Positions 35,549-44,235 of a stretch of 64,000 nt of DNA are shown piece by piece. This stretch comes from JBMNCQ01 sp049366715. Its GTDB lineage: Bacteria > Bacillota > Peptococcia > Peptococcales > BICA1-8. The DNA is taken from NCBI GenBank assembly GCA_049366715.1, contig JBMNCQ010000057.1:104463-168462 (forward strand), written 5' to 3'. Under the pieces are notes generated by a model. It had not been told where the DNA came from. It was given only the letters and a program-made list of their open reading frames with translations, and made no database searches. The translations under genes were made by a program, and so were the position numbers. Each line of letters starts with the position of its first letter. The stretch's first letter is position 1.

Positions 35549-36067
35549 ATGGAATTATTATCAACGCCATTACAGATTCCCCAGGAAAAATTTATTGAGC
35601 AGGCCCAAGGCAAGGGGGGGCTTTTGGGAAGAATGATCGTCAAAGAAGATCTCCATGATCTTAAGCTGGAGTATTGGGGATGTTATAAGATAACTTTAAC
35701 TTATGAGTTAGACACCAGAAAATTTATATTTGGGAAGAAAAAGATTGCGGGAATAATCGAAATGGTTGTCGATGGCAGAACCGGGTCTTGCGCCGTATTA
35801 ACAGAAAAATTAACAATAGTCAGAGCCCGGGGAAATATTTTTTCCAAAGGATGTTTTAGTATTAAGCAGGAGGAGGCAGTTCAGCGGGCACGGCAGTATG
35901 CAACCAGAATTCTTTTCAGGCGCTACCGGGGATTGCCGTCATTTTGCAAAAGCGAGACAGCTACATTTTACAGGCCCTTTTGGATTGCGTATTATGGAAA
36001 CCCGCAAGAATGTTCTAAGCCCAGATTTTTGCCCTTTGAAGCGGACGGGATGACCTTTAAACGATGA
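35549..36067 (+). CDS. Hypothetical protein in the hut operon
   Basis: 172 residues, soluble, basic toward the C-terminus, with a central beta-rich segment (LEYWGCYKITLTYELDTRKF) and two tryptophan/tyrosine-rich patches. No signal peptide, membrane helix or recognised catalytic motif. Four cysteines are scattered. AGAGGGTGAT precedes the ATG. It sits between the symporter pair and hutU and is co-oriented with them, so a role tied to histidine use is possible. I do not recognise the family. Confidence 0.6.
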   Translation: MELLSTPLQIPQEKFIEQAQGKGGLLGRMIVKEDLHDLKLEYWGCYKITLTYELDTRKFIFGKKKIAGIIEMVVDGRTGSCAVLTEKLTIVRARGNIFSKGCFSIKQEEAVQRARQYATRILFRRYRGLPSFCKSETATFYRPFWIAYYGNPQECSKPRFLPFEADGMTFKR

Positions 36068-36114
36068 GAGCAGTCGTTAATATTTTACAAGGTGTTTGAG
36101 GAGGCTAATTAATA

Positions 36115-38142
36115 ATGCCAAGCAATTATGAGATTGGAAAAGCCATGACAATAAAACTAGATTCTGAATTACCTGAGTTTCCTCAATTTATTGCAGGAAT
36201 AAGGAGGGCACCCAGCAGAGGATTTAAGCTTACCCCGGCTCAGACCAAAGTAGCTTTAAAGAATGCCCTGCGTTATGTACCGGAAGAACTTCATGAAGAG
36301 CTGGCTCCGGAGTTTTTAGAGGAATTATTAACTCTGGGGCGGGTTTATGCTTATCGCTTCCGTCCGCCCGGACGGATTTTTGGAAAACCAATAGCTGAAT
36401 ATCAAGGAAAATGCCTGGAAGGTAAAGCTTTTCAAGTTATGATTGACAATAATCTGGATTTTGATGTGGCTCTCTACCCCTATGAGCTGGTTACTTACGG
36501 GGAAACGGGAAGTGTATGTCAAAACTGGCTGCAGTATAGATTAATTAAGAAATATCTTGAGGTGATGGATGACAGGCAAACCCTGGTCATAGAATCAGGA
36601 CATCCTGTCGGCTTGTTTCCCTCTAAGCCTGAGGCACCGCGGGTAATTATAACCAATGCCTTAATGGTTGGGATGTTCGATAATCAGGAAGACTGGGAAA
36701 CTGCGGAACAGATGGGTGTTGCAAATTATGGTCAGATGACAGCCGGCGGGTGGATGTATATAGGTCCCCAGGGTATTGTGCATGGAACATATAATACGCT
36801 CCTGATAGCCGGCCGTAAGATGCTGGGGATTCCTCCGGAAGGGGATTTAAGAGGGAAATTGTTTATTTCCTCAGGATTAGGCGGGATGAGCGGGGCCCAG
36901 CCCAAAGCTGTTGAGATAGCTAAAGGTGTCGGAATTATAGCCGAGACAGATTATTCCAGGATCAAAACCCGCTCTGAGCAGGGCTGGGTGAAGAAGGTTT
37001 CCGCCGACCTGGCGGAAGTATTTACCATAGCCGGGGAGTATCTACGAAAAGAAGAGCCGGTTTCTATAGCCTATCATGGAAATATTGTCGATTTGCTGGA
37101 GTATGTCGTAGATAATCAGATTAAAGTTGATTTGCTTTCCGATCAGACATCCTGTCATGTTCAGTATGACGGTGGCTATTGCCCCCAGGGGGTGACTTTT
37201 GAGGAAAGAACCGGCCTGCTGGCCGGGGACAGAAAAAAATTCCGGAAACTGGTGGACAAAAGCCTCCGCCGGCATTTCGAATTGATCAAGATTTTAGCAG
37301 AGCGGGGTACATATTTCTTTGATTACGGTAATGCCTTTATGAAGGCAGTCTATGATGCCGGTGTAAAGGAAATCTCCCAAAACGGCAGGGACGAGAAAGA
37401 CGGCTTTATCTTTCCTTCCTATGTTGAAGATATTATGGGACCGGAGCTGTTTGATTTTGGTTATGGCCCTTTTAGATGGGTTTGTCTGAGTGGCAGCTAT
37501 GAGGATCTCCAAAAAACAGACCGTGCAGCTCTGGAATGTATTGATCCCCGGCGCAGATTCCAAGACCGGGATAACTATAATTGGATCAGAGATGCGGAAC
37601 AAAATCGGCTGGTGGTGGGGACGCAAGCCCGTATCCTTTATCAGGATGCCGGGGGGAGAGTCAAAATTGCCTTAAAATTCAATGAAATGGTGAGACAGGG
37701 GGAAATCGGTCCTGTCATGCTGGGCAGAGATCATCATGATGTAAGCGGTACGGATTCACCTTTTAGAGAAACGGCCAATATTAAGGACGGCAGTAATGTA
37801 ATGGCAGAGATGGCGGTACAATGTTTTGCCGGCAATGCGGCCAGAGGCATGAGTCTTGTTGCCCTTCATAATGGCGGCGGGGTTGGCATCGGCAAAGCAA
37901 TTAACGGTGGTTTTGGTCTGGTTTTGGATGGTTCTCTACGGGTAGACAGCATTATTAAATCAGCTATATTATGGGATGTGATGGGCGGGGTTGCCCGTCG
38001 TTCCTGGGCCAGAAACAATAATTCCATCGCAACAAGTATTGATTTCAATAATAGCTGTGCCGGAGCCGGCCATATTACAATACCTTTTCTCCCTGCTGAA
38101 GAATTAATCAATAGAATGGTTGGCAGGGTCTTTGATAAATAA
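36115..38142 (+). CDS. hutU: Urocanate hydratase
   Basis: A 675-residue member of the long (clostridial-type) urocanase form, versus about 550 in Bacillus. It has the NAD-binding region ISSGLGGMSGAQPKA, QTSCHVQYDGGYCPQG and the closing LVALHNGGGVGIGKAINGGF. It converts urocanate to imidazolonepropionate using tightly bound NAD+ as an electrophile. GGAGG lies about 12 bases before the ATG. This and hutI fix the operon as histidine degradation. Confidence 0.95.
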   Translation: MPSNYEIGKAMTIKLDSELPEFPQFIAGIRRAPSRGFKLTPAQTKVALKNALRYVPEELHEELAPEFLEELLTLGRVYAYRFRPPGRIFGKPIAEYQGKCLEGKAFQVMIDNNLDFDVALYPYELVTYGETGSVCQNWLQYRLIKKYLEVMDDRQTLVIESGHPVGLFPSKPEAPRVIITNALMVGMFDNQEDWETAEQMGVANYGQMTAGGWMYIGPQGIVHGTYNTLLIAGRKMLGIPPEGDLRGKLFISSGLGGMSGAQPKAVEIAKGVGIIAETDYSRIKTRSEQGWVKKVSADLAEVFTIAGEYLRKEEPVSIAYHGNIVDLLEYVVDNQIKVDLLSDQTSCHVQYDGGYCPQGVTFEERTGLLAGDRKKFRKLVDKSLRRHFELIKILAERGTYFFDYGNAFMKAVYDAGVKEISQNGRDEKDGFIFPSYVEDIMGPELFDFGYGPFRWVCLSGSYEDLQKTDRAALECIDPRRRFQDRDNYNWIRDAEQNRLVVGTQARILYQDAGGRVKIALKFNEMVRQGEIGPVMLGRDHHDVSGTDSPFRETANIKDGSNVMAEMAVQCFAGNAARGMSLVALHNGGGVGIGKAINGGFGLVLDGSLRVDSIIKSAILWDVMGGVARRSWARNNNSIATSIDFNNSCAGAGHITIPFLPAEELINRMVGRVFDK

Positions 38143-38160
38143 GCAATTAGGGGTGAAAAA

Positions 38161-38790
38161 ATGCTCAAGGAGTTACCGTTAAAGGAGTTTATAGATGAGC
38201 TGGCTTCATCTTCCCCCGCTCCCGGCGGCGGCAGTGTAGCTGCTTTAGCCGGTTCGCTAAGCAGTGCCTTAGCAGCGATGGTTATTCACTTAACTGTTGA
38301 TAAAGGGGAATACCAAGAAAATCGGGAGGAATTAAGGGCCAAGCTGCCGGAGCTGGAAGCTTTAAAAAAGCGGCTGTGCGCCGATATCGATGAAGATACC
38401 AGGGTGTTTAACGAGGTCATCGGTGCTTTTAAGCTGCCTAAAGACACTGCAGCTGCAAAAGAATTGCGTGCCAATACCATCCAGAAAGCTATGCAAAATG
38501 CGGCCTTGATTCCTCTGGAAGTCGCTAAAAATTGTCTGAGCGCTATGCATTTAATAAAATTAGCCGCGGAAAAAGGGAATCCCCAGGCTGTTAGTGATGC
38601 AGGGGTCGCCTGTCTCCTGGCTTATGCCGGTTTACACGGTGCCCTGCTCAATGTCGAAATAAATTTAGGTTCCATTAAGGATGAACAATTTGTCCGTCGT
38701 TTACAAGAGCAAAAAGAGACGATTCTCCAAGAGGGTAAATTGCTGCAGGAAGCAATACTGCAAACTGTTGACACGAAATTAAGCAAGTAA
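38161..38790 (+). CDS. Formimidoyl-THF cyclodeaminase / methenyl-THF cyclohydrolase (FchA type)
   Basis: A 209-residue helical protein starting LKELPLKEFIDELASSSPAP, then the family glycine loop PAPGGGSVAALAGSLSSALA (residues about 19-38). It removes ammonia from 5-formiminotetrahydrofolate (or hydrolyses methenyl-THF) and so passes the histidine C2 carbon into the folate pool. AGGGGTG precedes the ATG. It is 31 bases upstream of the formimidoyltransferase gene; in animals the two are one fused protein. Confidence 0.9.
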   Translation: MLKELPLKEFIDELASSSPAPGGGSVAALAGSLSSALAAMVIHLTVDKGEYQENREELRAKLPELEALKKRLCADIDEDTRVFNEVIGAFKLPKDTAAAKELRANTIQKAMQNAALIPLEVAKNCLSAMHLIKLAAEKGNPQAVSDAGVACLLAYAGLHGALLNVEINLGSIKDEQFVRRLQEQKETILQEGKLLQEAILQTVDTKLSK

Positions 38791-38821
38791 TTTCAAAAAA
38801 AGTGAAAGCGAGGCTAAGGAC

Positions 38822-39724
38822 ATGTCCAAACTTATCGAATGCATACCAAATTTTAGTGAAGGGCGGAGAGCTGAAGTAATTGAGGCAATTGCGGCAGCGA
38901 TTAAATCCGTTGCTAATGTGATTTTATTAGACTATTCGGCGGATCAGAATCATAACAGGAGCGTTTTCACTTTTGTAGGTACACCGGAAGCGGTGGGAGA
39001 GGCCGCTTTTTTATCTGCCCAAAAGGCAGCAGAACTGATTGATATGAATAAACATAACGGCGGGCACCCTAGAATGGGTGCGGTAGATGTGATACCTTTT
39101 GTTCCCGTGAAAAATGTGACAATGGAAGAATGCAGAGAGTTTTCTAAACAGCTGGGAGCCAGAATTGCCGCAGAGCTTGCTATTCCCGTGTTTTTATATG
39201 AGGAATCCGCTTTAAACCAGGAGCGGAAGAATTTAGCAAATATCCGCAAAGGTCAGTTTGAGGGGATGACAGCAAAAATCAGAGATCCTCACTGGAAGCC
39301 GGATTTCGGTGAGCGGGCCGTTCATCCTACGGCAGGTGTGACAGCGGTTGGAGCGCGAATGCCTCTGGTCGCCTATAATGTGAATCTGGATACGGCAGAC
39401 CTAAGGATAGCGAAAGAAATTGCCAGAACGATCCGGGAAAGCAGCGGCGGCCTTAAATATGTGAAAGCTATCGGGGTAATGCTGACGGATCGTAACATTG
39501 CTCAAGTATCGATAAACATGACAAATTATGAAGGAACACCTTTATACCGGGTTTTTGAACTAATTAAAATCGAAGCGCAAAGGTTCGGGGTTAATGTAAT
39601 CGGCAGTGAAATTATTGGTCTTACACCGATGGGGGCTCTTATTGACACAGCAAAGTATTACCTAAAACTGGAAAACTTTGTTGAGCAGCAGCAAGTCCTG
39701 GAAAACTATCTCCTGAGCAGCTGA
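38822..39724 (+). CDS. ftcD: Glutamate formimidoyltransferase
   Basis: A 300-residue transferase domain. The start LIECIPNFSEGRR, the segment NKHNGGHPRMGAVDVIPFVP with catalytic His, and the late EIIGLTPMGAL are family signatures. It moves the formimino group from formiminoglutamate to tetrahydrofolate, releasing glutamate. No formiminoglutamase (HutG) is present, so the route is the folate-dependent one. Confidence 0.93.
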   Translation: MSKLIECIPNFSEGRRAEVIEAIAAAIKSVANVILLDYSADQNHNRSVFTFVGTPEAVGEAAFLSAQKAAELIDMNKHNGGHPRMGAVDVIPFVPVKNVTMEECREFSKQLGARIAAELAIPVFLYEESALNQERKNLANIRKGQFEGMTAKIRDPHWKPDFGERAVHPTAGVTAVGARMPLVAYNVNLDTADLRIAKEIARTIRESSGGLKYVKAIGVMLTDRNIAQVSINMTNYEGTPLYRVFELIKIEAQRFGVNVIGSEIIGLTPMGALIDTAKYYLKLENFVEQQQVLENYLLSS

Positions 39725-39759
39725 GTATGATTGTAAAAGCAGGGAAAGAGGTGTGAAAA

Positions 39760-41016
39760 ATGAATAAACCGGATTTGCTGATAAAAAATATCGGTTTACT
39801 GGCAACTCCTCAGGGTAGCTGTAGTGCGGCGGGACCCCGGCAAAAAGAAATTCGGTATATCACCGATGCGTATATTTTTGTTTCCGGACGCGATATTGTT
39901 GAGATTGGCACAGCAGAGCAATTAGCAAGGGGAAATTGGCCAAGGGAAGAAATGACGGTAATAGATGCCCGGGGTTCTCTGGTAACCCCCGGTTTGGTTG
40001 ATGCCCATACCCATCTTATTTTTTCCGGCTGGCGGCAGCAGGAATTACCGCTAAAATTACAGGGGCTTTCCTATCTGGAAATTTTGCAAAGGGGCGGGGG
40101 TATTTTGCATACTGTCCGTAATACCCGCAAAGCATCCCTGGAAGAATTGGTGAATGACGGTGAAATAAGATTAAAAAAGATGCTGGCCCATGGCACGACT
40201 ACCTGTGAGGTAAAGAGTGGTTACGGGCTTAATTTTCAAGATGAAATGAAATCTTTAGAAGCCGTAGCTGAATTAAATGAACTGGGCCTTATTGATCTTG
40301 TCCCTACATTCCTAGGGGCCCATGCAATACCGGAGGAATATCAGGGTAATAAGGAAAAATTTATTACCCTGCTTACCGAAGAAATCATACCTGCTGTCAG
40401 GGAAAAAGGACTGGCTGAATTTTGTGATGTCTTCTGTGAAGAAGGTGTTTTCGATCTGGAAGAAGCACGCTTAATCCTGGAATGGGGATGCAGATATGGT
40501 TTGCTTCCTAAAATACATGCCGATGAGATCACACCGCTGGGTGGTGCAGGGCTGGCGGCTTCTCTAAAGGCTGTTTCCGCCGATCATCTTATCCAGGCTG
40601 CTGATGCCGATTTAGCTGAAATGGCCCGTGCGGGGACCATTGCGGTTTTACTTCCGGGGACCTCATTTTACCTTGGGGAGAAGTTTGCCAGGGCCAGGGA
40701 GATGGTGGATAAAGGTATCCCGGTGGCAGTTGCCAGCGACTTTAATCCCGGCTCCAGTCCCAATGAATCATTGCAGTTACCTATGAATTTAGCCTGTCTG
40801 AAATATAAGCTGCTGCCGTCGGAAGTATTGACGGCAGTTACTTTGAATGCTGCCGCAGCTCTGAATAGAGCAGCTTCCATCGGGACTCTGGAGGTAGGAA
40901 AAAAGGCAGATATCGTGATCTGGGATGCCCCTGATCTGGAGTATATTTTTTATCGTTATGGTACAAATCTGGTTAAAAAGGTAATCAAGAACGGTAAAGT
41001 TGTCAGCAGCAACTAG
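39760..41016 (+). CDS. hutI: Imidazolonepropionase
   Basis: A 418-residue amidohydrolase. The metal-binding motif is VDAHTHLIFSG, followed by GGGILHTVRNTR, GTTTCEVKSGYG, FLGAHAIPEEY, HADEI and VASDFNPGSSPNESLQ, all as in HutI. It opens imidazolonepropionate to formiminoglutamate. The ATG follows AAAGAGGTG. It is the last gene of the hut operon; a perfect 15-bp terminator lies 100 bases downstream. Confidence 0.95.
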   Translation: MNKPDLLIKNIGLLATPQGSCSAAGPRQKEIRYITDAYIFVSGRDIVEIGTAEQLARGNWPREEMTVIDARGSLVTPGLVDAHTHLIFSGWRQQELPLKLQGLSYLEILQRGGGILHTVRNTRKASLEELVNDGEIRLKKMLAHGTTTCEVKSGYGLNFQDEMKSLEAVAELNELGLIDLVPTFLGAHAIPEEYQGNKEKFITLLTEEIIPAVREKGLAEFCDVFCEEGVFDLEEARLILEWGCRYGLLPKIHADEITPLGGAGLAASLKAVSADHLIQAADADLAEMARAGTIAVLLPGTSFYLGEKFARAREMVDKGIPVAVASDFNPGSSPNESLQLPMNLACLKYKLLPSEVLTAVTLNAAAALNRAASIGTLEVGKKADIVIWDAPDLEYIFYRYGTNLVKKVIKNGKVVSSN

Positions 41017-41116
41017 CAGAAGCCCGTCTATTTACTTAGCAGGTATTTGCGGTCTATTTGGGTGTATTACGGTACATATCAGGCAGTTCTAAAGCTTAGA
41101 CAACTGCCGGCTGTTA

Positions 41117-41160
41117 CGGGGGACAAATAATTTCTTATTATTTGTCCCCCGGATGTTTTT
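41117..41160. terminator. Bidirectional terminator between hutI and the lysR remnant
   Basis: The arms 41117-41131 and 41137-41151 are exact 15-bp complements (CGGGGGACAAATAAT core) around TTCTT, with T-rich sequence on the + side. It serves the converging hutI and lysR units. The GGGACAA core recurs in the hairpins at 42046 and 44250. Confidence 0.85.
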
Positions 41161-41872
41161 AGGAAAGATGTGCTCCTGTCTGGGCGGAGCCGGTTTGAGG
41201 ATACCACAAATCAGAGTCTGCGAAACGGAAAAATAAATCCAGCTCAGGACTAGCTGTTGATTGATGCTTGACTAAATAGATAAATCTATCGATCTGTAAA
41301 CCTTTAACCTTGGTGATGTTAAAGACAGAATTTTTCAGATTGAATTCCATGATGGAGGAACGGGCTACAAAACCCATTCCGACTCCTGCTTCTACGGCAT
41401 TTTTAATGGCTTCATTACTAAAAAGCTCCATGACGATTGTTAATTGCTGCATTCCTATACCATGTTTGCGCAGGTTTTTCTCTAAGAGACTTCTGGCGAT
41501 AGAACCGGCTTCTCTAATGACCAGGGGGCATTTCCGCAGTTTATTCAAGCTGATGGTATTGTTTATCCGGCAGCTGTTCGGGGAGATTAGGACCAGCTCA
41601 TCATGGTAAAAGGGTAGAGATTCAAAGTCTTCCGAGTCCGACATAATGCTGGAAAGCATCACATTAAACTTTTTATTGCGCATGAATTCTACCAGATATT
41701 TACCCTGATACATCTGTAAATTTATCGGTATATACGGATAATGGCGTTTAAAATTTTCTACTAAAAAAGGCGCGATATAAGTTCCCACCGTTAGGCCGGT
41801 CCCTATGGAAATCTCTTTTTTCTGCGTGCGGTCTTCGGAAAAATTTGTCGTCTTTTTTGATCATGATGTACT
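41159..41872 (-). pseudogene. LysR-family regulator lacking its DNA-binding domain
   Basis: On the minus strand, 209 residues from ATG 41788 form the periplasmic-binding-like effector domain of a LysR regulator (LTVGTYIAPFLVENFKRHYP, then LVISPNS and VEAGVGMGFVARSS). The frame is open further upstream, through EDRTQKKEISIGTG, to a TGA near 41867-41871, and no helix-turn-helix can be found before it. The gene has therefore lost its N-terminal ~85 residues. It lies upstream of and divergent from the malonate genes and may once have controlled them, as LysR proteins do for other malonate clusters. Confidence 0.7.
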
Positions 41873-41989
41873 GGCGACTAAATTGGGTTCGGCGGCAAAA
41901 TAGCGGGTGTTGGGACGGATAAGTAAAGATAATTTTTTGGAGATACCACCTATGTTAAAAAAAATTGCAAGAAAAATCAAAAAAATCTA

Positions 41990-42018
41990 TTTACTTTAAA
42001 GATCAAAAATGCTACACT
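41990..42018 (+). promoter_or_regulatory. Sigma-A-type promoter for the malonate leader
   Basis: TTTACT (41990-41995) and TACACT (42013-42018) are separated by 17 bases, giving a predicted start near 42025. The leader then meets the TAGTGG element and a terminator within 25-60 bases. Confidence 0.5.
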
Positions 42019-42031
42019 TGATTTAAGTTAA

Positions 42032-42090
42032 TAGTGGAGTATTTGGGACAATAGAGGTTGTGTTACCTCTTTTGTCCTTTTTTATTTTTA
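42032..42090 (+). promoter_or_regulatory. Leader terminator with TAGTGG-N3-AT element, madB
   Basis: TAGTGGAGTAT (42032-42042) precedes a strong hairpin, GGACAATAGAGGT (42046-42058) with ACCTCTTTTGTCC (42065-42077), closed by TTTTTTATTTTT. The element and the hairpin are spaced exactly as in front of madA: ATAGTGG to GGACAA is 15 bases in both. It should stop transcription before madB unless antiterminated. Confidence 0.7.
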
Positions 42091-42318
42091 CGAGAGGAGG
42101 GCTAGTAAACAGCATAGTATGTCCTAAGTTTTATCAGGTACGGAGAGTATGAGAGAAAACTGGAGAAAACTAGAGTGATGGAGAGAAGAAGAGAAAACTA
42201 GCTTCTCTGGTACAGTGGAGTTAAAGATTTTACTGTAATCTGCTTGGCGTTTTCTTGCAATAATATGTATAGTGAGTGGAGATTTAGCGGCAAATTTTTA
42301 TGAAGAAAGGTGAAAATT
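42091..42318 (+). promoter_or_regulatory. Structured, repeat-bearing leader before the madB genes
   Basis: GAGAAAACT occurs three times (42153, 42163, 42191). Two further stems are possible: AGAGAAG with CTTCTCT (about 42182-42208) and TACAGT with ACTGTA (about 42210-42236). No open frame with a ribosome site. Possibly a protein- or ligand-binding leader. TTGGCGT-TTTC-TTGCA at 42244 resembles sigma-54 but is one base short. Confidence 0.4.
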
Positions 42319-42471
42319 ATGGGAGTTGTTTTGTACGCGCTATTTGCTTATGCTCTGACAGCACTTATCGCCTTTGGTGTGGTTGCTTTAATCGTTTTTG
42401 TTAACTATTTGATGAATAGAAATCGAAACCGGCAATTAGACTTACAAAAATCAAGCGAGGAGGTGCTGTAG
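42319..42471 (+). CDS. Small single-helix membrane protein upstream of madB
   Basis: 50 residues: MGVVLYALFAYALTALIAFG, one long hydrophobic helix continuing to about residue 34, then a polar tail. AGAAAGGTG lies before the ATG, and the 3' end GAGGAGGTGCTG provides the ribosome site of madB, two bases after the stop. It resembles the gamma (OadG-like) helper subunits of Na+ decarboxylases in size and position, but is too short to assign. Confidence 0.6.
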   Translation: MGVVLYALFAYALTALIAFGVVALIVFVNYLMNRNRNRQLDLQKSSEEVL

Positions 42472-42473
42472 CA

Positions 42474-43685
42474 ATGTTAAATACTGTTACGCAGCTCTTC
42501 CCCGGGATAAGTACTCTTTTTATTCAAGATCCGGTCATATCTGTTACAAGGATTTTTTTGATCTGCTTTGGCTTCTTTTTAGCCTATTTAGGATTTAGAA
42601 GGGTTTTGGAACCATTGATCATGATTCCCATGGGTATCGGGATGATTAGCATAAATGCCGGTGTTCTCTTCTTAGAGGCGGGGAAGATCGGGACCATTTT
42701 TTTAAATCCTTTGATTGACCAGCCTGGTCCTCTTCTTGATATTATGCAGGTGAATTTCCTGCAGCCTATTTATAATCTAACCTTCAGCAATGGTTTAATC
42801 GCCTGTCTGGTATTTTTTGGGATAGGCGCCATGAGCGAAATAGGATTCATTTTAGCCCGGCCCTGGGCCAGTATTGTGGTAGCTATCTTTGCGGAATTGG
42901 GCACATTTGTTACTTTAATTTTGGGAATAAAATTGGGGCTGGCCCCCAATGAGGCTGCCTCAATTGCGGTAATCGGCGGAGCGGACGGACCGATGGTGCT
43001 GTTTACATCTTTAGTTTTAGCCAGGGAACTGTTTGTCCCGATATCGATCATTGCTTACCTCTATCTAAGTCTGACTTATGCAGGTTATCCTTATATCATC
43101 AAATTATTAATACCTAAAAAATACCGGGGTATTGAAATAGAGGATATTGATATTCCGGATGTACCTAAGAAAAACAAATTTGTGTTTACGATCTTGACTT
43201 GTCTGTTCTTATGCCTCCTGCTTCCGGTGGCAGCACCTTTAATTATGTCCTTTTTCTTAGGTGTTGCGATTAAAGAGGCGGAAATCACTCCTTTCCAGGA
43301 TTTATTAGAAGGACCTATTTTATATGGTTCCACACTATTTTTAGGGTTGCTTTTAGGCACTCTTTGTGAGGCCTCTACCATTTTAGATCCTAAAGTAGGC
43401 GTATTGATTGTCCTGGGTATTCTGGCTTTAGCGGTCTCCGGGGTTGGGGGCATCCTTGGCGGCTGGGTTGTCTATTGGTGGAGTAAAAAAAATTACAACC
43501 CGGTGATTGGCATTGCCGGAGTATCCTGCATACCCACCACTGCAAAAATCGCGCAAAAGGTGGCATATGAGGAAAATCCTTTTGCCGTTATCATGCCCCT
43601 CGCCATGGGGGCGGGTGTAAGCGGCCTGATTGTTTCGGCCATTGCAACAGGGGTATTTATTTCAACCTTATTCTTACTTGCTTAA
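42474..43685 (+). CDS. madB: Na+-translocating malonate decarboxylase beta subunit
   Basis: A 403-residue membrane carboxybiotin decarboxylase of the OadB/GcdB/MmdB/MadB family. It has about eleven helices and the invariant GGADGPM motif (168-174) with the Na+-site Asp171, plus VSCIPTTAKIAQK and NPFAVIMPLAMGAGVSG near the end. It releases CO2 from carboxybiotin on MadF and exports Na+, conserving the energy of malonate decarboxylation. It is the first enzyme gene of the mad run; in Malonomonas rubra madB also precedes madA. Confidence 0.9.
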   Translation: MLNTVTQLFPGISTLFIQDPVISVTRIFLICFGFFLAYLGFRRVLEPLIMIPMGIGMISINAGVLFLEAGKIGTIFLNPLIDQPGPLLDIMQVNFLQPIYNLTFSNGLIACLVFFGIGAMSEIGFILARPWASIVVAIFAELGTFVTLILGIKLGLAPNEAASIAVIGGADGPMVLFTSLVLARELFVPISIIAYLYLSLTYAGYPYIIKLLIPKKYRGIEIEDIDIPDVPKKNKFVFTILTCLFLCLLLPVAAPLIMSFFLGVAIKEAEITPFQDLLEGPILYGSTLFLGLLLGTLCEASTILDPKVGVLIVLGILALAVSGVGGILGGWVVYWWSKKNYNPVIGIAGVSCIPTTAKIAQKVAYEENPFAVIMPLAMGAGVSGLIVSAIATGVFISTLFLLA

Positions 43686-43760
43686 AAATTATTTATCTTG
43701 ATTATATGAATTTTATGATAAAATAAAATATGGAAATTAGATTAGGATGAGTGTGATCTT

Positions 43761-44213
43761 ATGAAGAATAAGGAACTGCTTGAAAATTTTAACTCCCAGG
43801 GCTTAAGCATTGGGAATGCTGCCATGCTGCTGGCTTTAACCTGGAACTTAAGCCTGGAGGATGAAGTCAAAAAAATCATCCGGGAGCAAGGCTATAAATA
43901 TGCTGTGACAGAGGTAGGCGGCAAGTCCAGCGGAGAATTTCAGGAGAAGACGATCAGATCGGTAATGGGGGCCTGCTTGAATAACGGGCTGATTCAAAAA
44001 GTACCTTTGCAAACCCATGCTCTTTTGCATGCAACTTCTGAAGCAAAAAAAGGAATATTGGTTAATGCGGCTTCCAGTGTTAATATCGCTGTAAAAATTG
44101 CCATTGTCCGTAATGAGGAGTGGATTGCTGTTGCCATGTTCGGTCATTCTGCTTTTCATCCTGTTACCAATCATGAAAGGGCAGGGCTGGGGGTAATGCA
44201 CATCAGTTGTTAG
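43761..44213 (+). CDS. hutP: HutP-family RNA-binding antiterminator
   Basis: A 150-residue HutP homologue. The central THALLHATSEA gives His86-xxx-His90, and the C-terminal LGVMHIS gives His147; these match the three metal-binding histidines of Bacillus HutP (His73, His77, His138). EEWIAVAMFGH is also conserved. HutP binds L-histidine and Mg2+ and then blocks a terminator by binding NAG-rich RNA. In Bacillus hutP is followed by such a terminator and then hutH. Here the same arrangement holds, but the gene after the terminator is madA. GATTAGGATGAGTG precedes the ATG. Confidence 0.85.
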   Translation: MKNKELLENFNSQGLSIGNAAMLLALTWNLSLEDEVKKIIREQGYKYAVTEVGGKSSGEFQEKTIRSVMGACLNNGLIQKVPLQTHALLHATSEAKKGILVNAASSVNIAVKIAIVRNEEWIAVAMFGHSAFHPVTNHERAGLGVMHISC

Positions 44214-44235
44214 ACCGGTGCTGTTTAAAATTAGA

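Noticed and set aside
42153..42199. CRISPR-like array from the GAGAAAACT copies
   Set aside because: The repeats are only 9 bases with unequal spacing (10 and 28 bases); no cas genes.
42244..42260. Second sigma-54-like site (TTGGCGT-TTTC-TTGCA) before madB
   Set aside because: The GG-to-GC spacing is 9 bases, not the required 10; sigma-54 does not tolerate this.
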